Assembly (NCBI GenBank): GCA_018350325.1
Contig: JAEVLN010000040.1
Location: 124,001-188,000, forward strand
Length of the DNA stretch: 64,000 nucleotides
Reading direction: 5' to 3'
From: Globodera rostochiensis
Lineage: Eukaryota; Nematoda; Chromadorea; Rhabditida; Heteroderidae
The position numbers were made by a program, and so were the translations under genes. Each line of letters opens with the position of its first letter. Position 1 is the stretch's first letter. The notes below the pieces were generated by a model. That model worked only from the letters and a program-made list of their open reading frames with translations. It did no database searches and was not told the DNA's origin. Positions 10,626-23,600 of the stretch are shown here, one piece after another.

Positions 10626-11079
10626 GATTTACGGGAACCAAAACGGTTTGACCTTTCCGAAATTAGACGCCAACGTGACGAAAAACTGAACAACTTTTTG
10701 GGGCAGTTTGTTGAAGAACCTAACAAAAATCAGAAGAAAATGGATGAATTGGGAAACAGTTCGAAAACAGACCTCGAAAAGGTGGGAAATATGGACAAAT
10801 AATTTAAGAGTTATTATTAGTTGGACGGGCTGTAAGTTGGAAAACCCGGGACTTGGTCTCCTCAGCTTTTTTTTTGAAAAATACTAATACTATTTAAATT
10901 ATGAATCCCGCCAACGGTGACGGTAGGTACCGCTAAATATTCGTTAAATAATTAAGGGAATGAATCAACTGAAGGGCAAACTAAGTGCAAAGATGGAGGA
11001 GTATCAGAAACAACAGCAACTGAACATCTTCGACTTGCAGCAGACAATTGCCGTGTTAAATGATACAATAAATGGAAAA
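10626..11079 (+). CDS. coiled-coil exons of a SPRY-type gene, truncated
   Basis: Two plus-strand exons. Exon 10626-10781 follows CTTAG and ends AAG|GTGGGA; it encodes [20 protein letters not shown], then a long Asn/Lys/Glu-rich helix. Exon 10957-11079 follows ATTAAG and encodes [20 protein letters not shown] and a short continuation. Both are phase 0 and join in frame. The EEYQKQQQ helix matches the coiled coil that precedes SPRY domains in cyst-nematode proteins. No start exon or SPRY exon is recognisable, so this is a fragment. The first exon's start (10628-10676) closely resembles the 48-base unit of the 17-kb minisatellite in the neighbouring galectin gene, and in the same reading frame. 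Confidence 0.5.
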
Positions 11080-11458
11080 GTGTTTCGTTGGTACACTATT
11101 GCGACAAAATTTAAGCGAACTTTGGACCAAACTTTGAATAAAAAAATCTGATGAGGGGAAGCGCCCGCGCGGACAATGAAAAACGATTTAAAATTTATTT
11201 TTTTCTTTAGATGAAACGGTCAATCAATTTTAACAAGATCTGTCTGATTTTAGGTTGTCATTTTTTAAACCTGCTTGTTAAAGAAATTGAATTTTATTTT
11301 AAAATAAGTATTATTTCCTGTAAAAATTCTCGTTCAATTGCATGGTGTATTTTGAAAAAAATGTTGTTTTGGTGGATCTTATTGAGCTCAACGTAGCCGC
11401 CGAGAAAAATTCTTGAAATTTACTATTTTGATCAGAAAAATGTAACCAAATTTCAACT

Positions 11459-11560
11459 ACCGTATTCACTCTTTTAATCCCCCACTCTCCAATAATCCCA
11501 CACAGACTCCAATAATCCCCCACTCTCTAATAATCTACCACTCTCTGAGAAGGTTGATGC
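11459..11560. mobile_element. ACCGTATA MITE, partial copy 2
   Basis: Begins TACCGTATTCACTCTTTTAATC and carries four CTCTAATAATC-type repeats, but the far inverted end is missing. It lies downstream of the galectin gene's stop codon. Confidence 0.6.
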
Positions 11561-11684
11561 TCAACCAATTTTCAATGTTTTTTTCGGAATTCGAGCAACG
11601 GGGGGAATACAAAATTGAATTAATAAAATGGTGAAACGGTAAGAATCAATGCCAAATTTGAATTCAAATTGAATCACTTCAAAT

Positions 11685-14600
11685 TTACACATAAATTTCC
11701 ACGCCATGCATCTGTTGTCCCTTGCAGCGCTCGTCCGACGGCTTGCACATGCAGCCCGGCGGCTTGCACATACATCGCTTTTCCGGATGACAGATTATCG
11801 TAGGGTTGTCTATGGCACCGTTTTGCTCAACCTGATAAATACTATAATTTAAAAAGCATTTTTGAATTATTAAAAATTGAAATACCGTTGGTATTATATG
11901 TTCTACATACAATGTTTTTGAATGGGGGGGGGGGAGGGGGGATCGGTCCGGGCCCGCTGTTTAGGGCTCGAACAAACGCACCATAACTCTGAACAAAGTT
12001 TGGCATCATTTGAAAGTTTTAAATGAGTAAGCATATGTAGAGACAAGATACCGTGTATACTCTTGTAATTCCCCATGGGGGATTATTTTTCAACCTATCC
12101 AGAGGGTGGGGGATTATTAGAGCTTGGGGAATTACAATAGTATAGACGGTATAAGCATTACGAAATCCTCAAAAAAAAAATGATGACCAGAAAATTGTGA
12201 AAAGCACCAATTTTCGGATCTTTTGTCTAGGTAAATTTCTTCAAAAGCTTAGAACAGTTTTTGTTTTTTGTAATTAATGCTTCTCCTCTTTTAAGGCTTT
12301 TGAATGATACGCCCAAACTTGTTTGTTTTGGTTGGCGCTGTGCTCAAAGTTATGGCGCTTCAATGTTGCCCGGGGCCGAAGTGGCGGGGCCCAAAACGTC
12401 CTTGGCCCCTTTTATGAGAATTACCAAACAATTCTTACTGTAATGTATTGGACTGCCCATGTTGGGAGTCCGTCATTGTAAGTGCACAGCTTGCGGTTGT
12501 TGTTCAACGTCACATCAAACCCTGCGTCCGTGACGAGGATTTCAAAGTGCAACTCCTTCGACGCCAAGTTCAAATCAAGAGTTTCCATGTCGCATTCTTG
12601 TGGCTCTTCTGACTGGTTTTTCTGAAAAAAATAAAAATTTTAGCTTTTTTATGAAGATTTTATTATAATTTTTCTTAAGAAAATCGTTTCAAAAATTACA
12701 ATTCAAAATCGAAAGACAAAACTCACAGAACTGTAGAATTGGAGCGTTGAAGATCCGTTAAACCGTATCTGCATCACAGTCTTGCCAACTTAAAAAAAAC
12801 GTCACATTTATTGTTTTGATGGATCTGATGATGTTGCCAACACTGTTTGGTCAAATCTAGATCAACCGGGCATATCAAAGATAATTTTTGATCACTAAAT
12901 TTCAGACAATAGCTGATCAAATTTAAAGCATTCTTTCACTGAACGGATCAGACAAACGGTGATCAGAATTGGATCATTCAATTCACTGAACGGATCAGAC
13001 AATAGCTGATCAAATTTAGATCATTCAATTCACTGAAGGGATCAGACAATAGCTGATCAGATTTGGATCTTTCAATTCACTGAACGGATCAGACAATAGC
13101 TGATCAAATTTAGATCGTTCAATTCACTGAAGGGATCAGACAAACGGTGATCATATTTGGATCGGTCAATTCATCATTGAATTTGATCAACCGAAACTTC
13201 TCGATAATATCGTTCCGAGCCCTTTTCCAGGAACTTCTTGGTGTTTGGATTATCGAGACTTCCAAGATTGCCGATGGTTACCTATTTGATTAGTTTTCTA
13301 CGAGAACCGCTGAAATTGTCGGTCCTCGTCTTGACCGGTCATTAAGTCGGTTCTCTAATCTGAACCAGAGCATGTACCGTAAATACTCTTTTAATTATCC
13401 ACTTTCTAATAAGCACCCACCCTCTAATAATTGGCCACTCTAGGAGAGTGTTGAAAAATAATTACTCATGGGTAATTAAAAGAGTATATACGGTAGTTTT
13501 GTCACCCACTTATGTCATGCGATTTCAGCGCCTCGTAGAAGAGGTTGACGGTCACGTCGGTGAGATTATTTTGGGCCAACGTTTTCACATTGATCGTGAT
13601 CCTGTCGCCGGAACGCAGCATGCCGTGGCCCATATCGATTTCTGTGTAGTTTTTCACAAGAGGTTGAGAATTCACTGTGTACAGCGCATGGACAATCACT
13701 TGGCCTTGGCCTTGAACCTGATCAGCAAAAGATCAATTTGTATTGAAATTGTCAAGCCAAATTTATTTTTGCAATGATTGAATGGGCAAAAATCACTCGA
13801 ATATGGTCGACGGCCCACGGTGGAATGGTGTTGGCATTCCCTGATTTTCCTTTTGTTGTTGGATATGGACAAGAGTGATCAAGGTCGACGTCCACGATTC
13901 CCACCGAAAACGCTGTTTCGTTGCAATTGATCACAATTTGGAATCTTTGGCCATAATAGTTGAGCTTGAGATCAATGGGAGCTCCGTATTCTTTCATCTT
14001 AAGCGGCGCTTTCTTCTGCTTTCCATCATTATTGTCCTTAAAAATGTGTCCATATTTTTGTTAATTTTTTATGGTTACACAAATCAACGCAGCATGCACT
14101 GATCACGCTAATCATGACGTTTGGTGCGGAATGCGTGATCACTTGGGAGCGGTTTTCTAGACATAAAATCCCGAATTCAGTTTTATTGCATTTTCTTAAT
14201 GAACTTCGATAAAAAAGACAAAAATTTGACTAAAAAGGCAAACATAGTGGTGATATTCTCAAAAATCCTGGATTTATATGGACTTTCCGGCACTTGGTAA
14301 TACTCCAGTTTGTACCCCCCCCCCACTTTTTTGAAAAAAAATATTTTTTTGTATTAAAGTCGAAAAATAATGTTCCTAGAGGTATACCGGGGCGTAGAAT
14401 CTGAATCTGACCTCAATTTCGACCCCCGGACCCGAATTCGAACAATTTTATACCTCTAGAAAGATTATTTTCTTAACTTTAATACAAAAAAATTATTTTT
14501 TCAAAAAAAAAGGGGGGGGGGTACAAACTGGAGTATTGCCCGCCACTTTGTGATCACACATTTTTTAAGTCTGATCATGTGCAACCTTGATCCGGAATCC

Positions 14601-17600
14601 GGATCACAAACGCTTTGTTTGTTTTTGTTTTTGATCATGAAACCATTTTTTGGTCATTAAATTGTGGACCGTACTTGCTCGTTGTGTAGGTAGTATCCGC
14701 ATTGTAAAGTATAGTTGTTTGATCCTGGTGATTTTGAATTGAAGTTCAACCCGAGCACAACATCGCCAACTAAAATATAAAACGTATTTTGAACGTTCAA
14801 AAATGTTGATTGCCAATCAGTGAGTGACAAGAAACAAGTCTCGGTCTCTGCGCTAGTGTTCAAATTGAACAATTAAATCTTGATCATAAGCAGTAGATTC
14901 AATATCACAAATGCTGATCAGCAATTGAAACAGAGACCGGACCAAAATATAAATATTTGGAAAAATATTTGGATGTACAAATAGTAACCAAATATTTATT
15001 TGGTTAAGTTTGTCAAAAAATCAAATACTGGTAGTCCGGTCTTTAAAATGAACGACAAAATCAGCGAACAAAAAAGCCCAACTGACTTTTGTCACTCCAT
15101 TCCCACGATTCGTGCATCAAAAGAATGGAGAAACTGTTGGATTTTTTAATACGCACAACAATGTGGATCACGTCTTCGGAGGTGAGCAATGTTTTCAGTT
15201 TTACGGTGTGATTCTGGATGTATCCGTCAATATGTACATCCTAAAATGGGTGATTAAATCAATCAATGAATACGTAATCTGCTGATCAAAATCATTGATC
15301 ACATGACCAGATCATGTGACATGGGTCAAAAGGAAAATTATTTTGCTGAATAGTTTGAAACCGAAATTTAGTGGAAATTTTTCAAAACTCGAATTTGGTG
15401 ATGATCATCTTGATGAGTTGTGTGCAGCAGGGATGGGAATCGCGTCGAAAAAAAAGTGAACGGCGATCTGCGATCGGCGATCAAATTTTTTTTAATGCGA
15501 TCGGCGATCTGCCCAAAAAAGGCAAGGCGATAATTGCGACCAAGATCGCGCGATCGCAATCACGATTCCCATCCCTGGTGGCCGCCCTGAGCCAAAAGGC
15601 CAAAATTTACCTCTGGTGGCTCGTAAATTATAGGCGCCAACAAAGTTACGTCACCTCCGACCTGAACAGAAGATGCTTTTTTTGTTGTTGTGAAATTAGT
15701 CATAATTTTTGGCACTCACCCGGACAAAATTTGTGGCCCATCCGGGCAAATAGTGCGGAAATTTAACCAGATAAGTGTCATTTTTGTAGATTTTGAAGTG
15801 GTTGCTGTCCATTTGAATTTGAAATTCCATCACTGTTTGGGTGTTGTTGAGAGCGTAAGTTGTTTTGTTTTTCTTAACATTATAATTTGTATATTTTAAT
15901 TAAATAAATTTAAATTGAAAGAATTGCGCACATAAAACGTCGACAGTATGATTCTGTCTGGCTGCACTTGCAATGTCAACACCGTTGCGCCGACTAAAAT
16001 CTCAGAATTGTATTTTGTCATTAGGAAGCTTGACATGAGTTCTCGCAAATCGAGAATCTCGAACACAGCCAAAAACGTTAATGATGCGCCGGAAGCTAAA
16101 AACTACGAGACTAAACCGGTTTTTCCCTTTGAAAACAGACGCCAAAATATACTGGAACCAAACCGGTTTTTATTTTCCAGAATCAGACGCCAACATTTAC
16201 GGGAACCAAACCGGTTTTTATTTTCCAAAATTAAACGGCAAAATATACTGGAACCAAACCGGGTTTTCCTTTTCCAGAATCAGACGCCAACATTTACGGG
16301 AACCAAACCGGTTTTTCCATTCCGAAATCAAACGCCAAAAAATACGGGAACCAAACCGGGTTTTATTATCCAAAATTAAACGGCAAAATATACTGGAACC
16401 AAACCGGTTTTTATTATCCGAAATTAGACGCCTAAAAATACGGGAACCAAACCGGTTCTTCCCTTCCGAAAACAGACGCCAAAAAATTACGGGAAGCAAA
16501 CCGGTTTTTATTTTCCGAAATCAGATGCCAAAAAATACGGGAACCAAACCGGTTTTTCCATACCGAAATCAGACGCCAAAAAAATCGGGAACCAAACCGG
16601 TTTTTCCCTTCCAAAATTAAACGGCAAAATATACTGGAACCAAACCGGTTTTTCCATACCGAAATCAGACGCCAAAAAATACGGGAACCAAACCGGTTCT
16701 TCCCTTCCAAAATTAAACGGCAAAATATACTGGAACCAAACCGGTTTTTCCATACCGAAATCAGACGCCAAAAAATACGGGAACCAAACCGGTTCTTCCC
16801 TTCCAAAATTAAACGGCAAAATATACTGGAACCCAACCGGTTTTTATTATCCGAAATTAGACGCCTAAAAATACGGGAACCAAACCGGGTTTTCTTTTCC
16901 GAAATTAGACGCCAGAAAATACGTGAACCAAACCGGTTTTTCCCTTCCGAAATCAAGCGGCAAAATATAAGGGAACCAAACCGGTTTTTCCCTTCCGAAA
17001 TCAAACGGCAAAATATACGGGAACCAAACCGGTTTTTATTTTCCGAAATTAGACGCCCGAAAATACGTGAACCAAACCGGTTTTTCCATACCGAAATCAG
17101 ACGCCAAAAAATACGGGAACCAAACCGGTTTTTCCCTTCCAAAATTAAACGGCAAAATATACTGGAACCAAACCGGTTTTTCCATACCGAAATCAGACGC
17201 CAACATTTACTGGAACCAAACCGGGTTTTCCTTTTCCAGAATCAGACGCCAACATTTACGGGAACCAAACCGGTTTTTATTTTCCGAAATCAGACGCCAA
17301 AAAATACGTGAACCAAACCGGTTCTTCCCTTCCGAAAACAGACGCCAAAAAATACGGGAACCAAACCGGTTTTTCCCTTCCGAAAACAGACGCCAAAAAA
17401 TACGGGAACCAAACCGGTTTTTCCATACCGAAATCAGACGCCAAAAAATACGGGAACCAAACCGGTTCTTCCCTTCCAAAATTAAACGGCAAAATATACT
17501 GGAACCCAACCGGTTTTTATTATCCGAAATTAGACGCCTAAAAATATGGGAACCAAACCGGGTTTTCTTTTCCGAAATTAGACGCCAGAAAATACGTGAA

Positions 17601-20600
17601 CCAAACCGGTTTTTCCCTTCCGAATTCAGACGCCAAAAAATACGTGAACCAAACCGGTTTTTATTTTCCGAAATTAGACGCCCGAAAATACGTGAACCAA
17701 ACCGGTTTTTCTCTTCCGAAATCAGACGCCAAAAAATACGGGAACCAAACCGGTTTTTATTTTCCGAAATTAGACGCCAAAAAATACGGAAACCAAACCG
17801 GTTTTTATTTTCCGAAATTAGACGCCAAAAAATACGTGAACCAAACCGGTTTTTCTCTTCCGAAATCAAACGGCAAAATATACGGGAACCAACCCGGTAT
17901 TATATTTTCATAAATTAGACGCCAGAAAATACGTGAACCAAACCGGTTTTTCTCTTCCGAAATCAAACGGCAAAATATACGGGAACCAAACCGGTTTTTC
18001 CCTTCCGAAATCAGACGCCAAAAAATACGTGAACCAAACCAGTTTTTCCCTTCCAAAATTAAACGGCAAAATATACTGGAACCAAACCGGTTTTTCCATA
18101 CCGAAATCAGACGCCAAAAAATACGGGAACCAAACCGGTTTTTCCCTTCCGAAATCAAACGGCAAAATATACGGGAACCAAACCGGTTTTTATTTTCCGA
18201 AATTAGACGCCCGAAAATACGTGAACCAAACCAGTTTTTCCCTTCCGAAATCAGACGCCAAAAAATACGTGAACCAAACCGGTTCTTCCCTTCCGAAAAC
18301 AGACGCCAAAAAATTACGGGAAGCAAACCGGTTTTTATTTTCCGAAATCAGATGCCAAAAAATACGGGAACCAAACCGGTTTTTCCATACCGAAATCAGA
18401 CGCCAAAAAAATCGGGAACCAAACCGGTTTTTCCCTTCCAAAATTAAACGGCAAAATATACTGGAACCAAACCGGTTTTTCCATACCAAAATCAGACGCC
18501 AAAAAATACGGGAACCAAACTGGTTCTTCCCTTCAAAATATTAAACGGCAAAATATACTGGAACCCAACCGGTTTTTATTGTCCGAAATTAGACGCCTAA
18601 AAATACGGGAACCAAACCGGGTTTTCTTTTCCGAAATTAGACGCCAGAAAATACGTGAACCAAACCGATTTTTCCCTTCCGAATCAAACGGCAAAATATA
18701 AGGGAACCAAACCGGTTTTTCCCTTCCGAAATCAAACGGCAAAATATACGGGAACCAAACCGGTTTTTATTATCCGAAATTAGACGCCTAAAAATACGGG
18801 AACCAAACCGGGTTTTCTTTTCCGAAATTAGACGCCAGAAAATACGTGAACCAAACCGGTTTTTCCCTTCCGAAATCAAACGGCAAAATATAAGGGAACC
18901 AAACCGGTTTTTCCATACCGAAATCAGACGCCAAAAAATACGGGAACCAAACCGGTTCTTCCCTTCCAAAATTAAACGGCAAAATATACTGGAACCCAAC
19001 CGGTTTTTATTATCCGAAATTAGACGCCTAAAAATATGGGAACCAAACCGGGTTTTCTTTTCCGAAATTAGACGCCAGAAAATACGTGAACCAAACCGGT
19101 TTTTCCCTTCCGAATTCAGACGCCAAAAAATACGTGAACCAAACCGGTTTTTATTTTCCGAAATTAGACGCCCGAAAATACGTGAACCAAACCGGTTTTT
19201 CTCTTCCGAAATCAGACGCCCAAAAAATACGGGAACCAAACCGGTTTTTATTTTCCGAAATTAGACGCCAAAAAATACGGGAAACCAAACCGGTTTTTAT
19301 TTTCCGAAATTAGACGCCAAAAAAATACGTGAACCAAACCGGTTTTTCTCTTCCGAAATCAAACGGCAAAATATACGGGAACCAACCCGGTATTATATTT
19401 TCATAAATTAGACGCCAGAAAATACGTGAACCAAACCGGTTTTTCTCTTCCGAAATCAAACGGCAAAATATACGGGAACCAAACCGGTTTTTCCCTTCCG
19501 AAATCAGACGCCAAAAAATACGTGAACCAAACCAGTTTTTCCTTTCCAAAATTAAACGGCAAAATATACTGGAACCAAACCGGTTTTTCCATACCGAAAT
19601 CAGACGCCAAAAAATACGGGAACCAAACCGGTTTTTCCCTTCCGAAATCAAACGGCAAAATATACGGGAACCAAACCGGTTTTTATTTTCCGAAATTAGA
19701 CGCCCGAAAATACGTGAACCAAACCAGTTTTTCCCTTCCGAAATCAGACGCCAAAAAATACGTGAACCAAACCGGTTCTTCCCTTCCGAAAACAGACGCC
19801 AAAAAATTACGGGAAGCAAACCGGTTTTTATTTTCCGAAATCAGATGCCAAAAAATACGGGAACCAAACCGGTTTTTCCATACCGAAATCAGACGCCAAA
19901 AAAATCGGGAACCAAACCGGTTTTTCCCTTCCAAAATTAAACGGCAAAATATACTGGAAACAAACCGGTTTTTCCATACCGAAATCAGACGCCAAAAAAT
20001 ACGGGAACCAAACCGGTTCTTCCCTTCCAAAATTAAACGGCAAAATATACTGGAACCAAACCGGTTTTTCCATACCGAAATCAGACGCCAAAAATACGGG
20101 AACCAAACTGGTTCTTCCCTTCAAATATTAAACGGCAAAATATACTGGAACCCAACCGGTTTTTATTATCCGAAATTAGACGCCTAAAAATACGGGAACC
20201 AAACCGGGTTTTCTTTTCCGAAATTAGACGCCAGAAAATACGTGAACCAAACCGGTTTTTCCCTTCCGAAATCAAACGGCAAAATATAAGGGAACCAAAC
20301 CGGTTTTTCCCTTCCGAAATCAAACGGCAAAATATACGGGAACCAAACCGGTTTTTATTTTCCGACATTAGACGCCCGAAAATACGTGAACCAAACCGGT
20401 TTTTCCATACCGAAATCAGACGCCAAAAAATACGGGAACCAAACCGGTTTTTCCCTTCCAAAATTAAACGGCAAAATATACTGGAACCAAACCGGTTTTT
20501 CCATACCGAAATCAAACGGCAAAATATAAGGGAACCAAACCGGTTTTTCCCTTCCGAAATCAAACGGCAAAATATACTGGAACCCAACCGGTTTTTATTA

Positions 20601-23600
20601 TCCGAAATTAGACGCCTAAAAATACGTGAACCAAACCGGGTTTTCTTTTCCGAAATTAGACGCCAGAAAATACGGGAACCAAACCGGTTTTTCCCTTCCG
20701 AAATCAAACGGCAAAATATAAGGGAACCAAACCGGTTTTTCCATACCGAAATCAGACGCCAAAAAATACTGGAACAAAACCGATTCTTCCCTTCCAAAAT
20801 TAAACGGCAAAATATACTGGAACCCAACCGTTATTGCCCTTCCGAAATCAAACGGCAAAATATAAGGGAACCAAACCGTTTTTTCCCTTCCGAAATCAAA
20901 CGGCAAAATATACTGGAACCAAACCGGGTTTTCCTTTTCCAGAATCAGACGCCAACATTTACGGGAACCAAACCGGTTTTTATTTTCCGAAATCAGACGC
21001 CAAAAAATACGTGAACCAAACCGGTTCTTCCCTTCCGAAAACAGACGCCAAAAAATACGGGAACCAAACCGGTTTTTCCCTTCCGAAAACAGACGCCAAA
21101 AAATACGGGAACCAAACCGGTTTTTCCATACCGAAATCAGACGCCAAAAAATACGGGAACCAAACCGGTTCTTCCCTTCCAAAATTAAACGGCAAAATAT
21201 ACTGGAACCCAACCGGTTTTTATTATCCGAAATTAGACGCCTAAAAATATGGGAACCAAACCGGGTTTTCTTTTCCGAAATTAGACGCCAGAAAATACGT
21301 GAACCAAACCGGTTTTTCCCTTCCGAATTCAGACGCCAAAAAATACGTGAACCAAACCGGTTTTTATTTTCCGAAATTAGACGCCCGAAAATACGTGAAC
21401 CAAACCGGTTTTTCTCTTCCGAAATCAGACGCCAAAAAATACGGGAACCAAACCGGTTTTTATTTTCCGAAAACAGACGCCAAAAAATACGGGAACCAAA
21501 CCGGTTTTTCCATACCGAAATCAGACGCCAAAAAATACGGGAACCAAACCGGTTCTTCCCTTCCGAAAACAGACGCCAAAAAATACGGGAACCAAACCGG
21601 TTTTTCCATACCGAAATCAGACGCCAAAAAATACGGGAACCAAACCGGTTCTTCCCTTCCAAAATTAAACGGCAAAATATACTGGAACCCAACCGGTTTT
21701 TATTATCCGAAATTAGACGCCAGAAAATACGTGAACCAAACCGGTTTTTCCCTTCCGAATTCAGACGCCAAAAAATACGTGAACCAAACCGGTTTTTATT
21801 TTCCGAAATTAGACGCCCGAAAATACGTGAACCAAACCGGTTTTTCTCTTCCGAAATCAGACGCCAAAAAATACGGGAACCAAACCGGTTTTTATTTTCC
21901 GAAATTAGACGCCAAAAAATACGGGAACCAAACCGGTTTTTATTTTCCGAAATTAGACGCCAAAAAATACGTGAACCAAACCGGTTTTTCTCTTCCGAAA
22001 TCAAACGGCAAAATATACGGGAACCAACCCGGTATTATATTTTCATAAATTAGACGCCAGAAAATACGTGAACCAAACCGGTTTTTCTCTTCCAAAATCA
22101 AACGGCAAAATATACGGGAACCAAACCGGTTTTTCCCTTCCGAAATCAGACGCCAAAAAATACGTGAACCAAACCAGTTTTTCCCTTCCAAAATTAAACG
22201 GCAAAATATACTGGAACCAAACCGGTTTTTCCATACCGAAATCAGACGCCAAAAAATACGGGAACCAAACCGGTTTTTCCCTTCCGAAATCAAACGGCAA
22301 AATATACGGGAACCAAACCGGTTTTTATTTTCCGAAATTAGACGCCCGAAAATACGTGAACCAAACCAGTTTTTCCCTTCCGAAATCAGACGCCAAAAAA
22401 TACGTGAACCAAACCGGTTTTTCTCTTCCGAAATCAAACGGCAAAATATACGGGAACCAACCCGGTATTATATTTTCATAAATTAGACGCCAGAAAATAC
22501 GTGAACCAAACCGGTTTTTCTCTTCCGAAATCAAACGGCAAAATATACGGGAACCAAACCGGTTTTTCCCTTCCGAAATCAGACGCCAAAAAATACGTGA
22601 ACCAAACCAGTTTTTCCCTTCCAAAATTAAACGGCAAAATATACTGGAACCAAACCGGTTTTTCCCTTCCGAAATCAGACGCCAAAAAATACGGGAACCA
22701 AACCGGTTTTTCCCTTCCGAAATCAAACGGCAAAATATACGGGAACCAAACCGGTTTTTCCCTTCCGAATTCAGACGCCAAAAAATACGTGAACCAAACC
22801 GGTTTTTATTTTCCGAAATTAGACGCCCGAAAATACGTGAACCAAACCGGTTTTTCTCTTCCGAAATCAGACGCCAAAAAATACGGGAACCAAACCGGTT
22901 TTTATTTTCCGAAAACAGACGCCAAAAAATACGGGAACCAAACCGGTTTTTCCATACCGAAATCAGACGCCAAAAAATACGGGAACCAAACCGGTTCTTC
23001 CCTTCCGAAAACAGACGCCAAAAAATACGGGAACCAAACCGGTTTTTCCCTTCCGAAAACAGACGCCAAAAAATACGGGAACCAAACCGGTTTTTCCATA
23101 CCGAAATCAGACGCCAAAAAATACGGGAACCAAACCGGTTTTTATTTTCCGAAATTAGACGCCAAAAAATACGTGAACCAAACCGGTTTTTCTCTTCCGA
23201 AATCAAACGGCAAAATATACGGGAACCAACCCGGTATTATATTTTCATAAATTAGACGCCAGAAAATACGTGAACCAAACCGGTTTTTCTCTTCCAAAAT
23301 CAAACGGCAAAATATACGGGAACCAAACCGGTTTTTCCCTTCCGAAATCAGACGCCAAAAAATACGTGAACCAAACCAGTTTTTCCCTTCCAAAATTAAA
23401 CGGCAAAATATACTGGAACCAAACCGGTTTTCCATACCGAAATCAGACGCCAAAAAATACGGGAACCAAACCGGTTTTTCCCTTCCGAAATCAAACGGCA
23501 AAATATACGGGAACCAAACCGGTTTTTATTTTCCGAAATTAGACGCCCGAAAATACGTGAACCAAACCAGTTTTTCCCTTCCGAAATCAGACGCCAAAAA

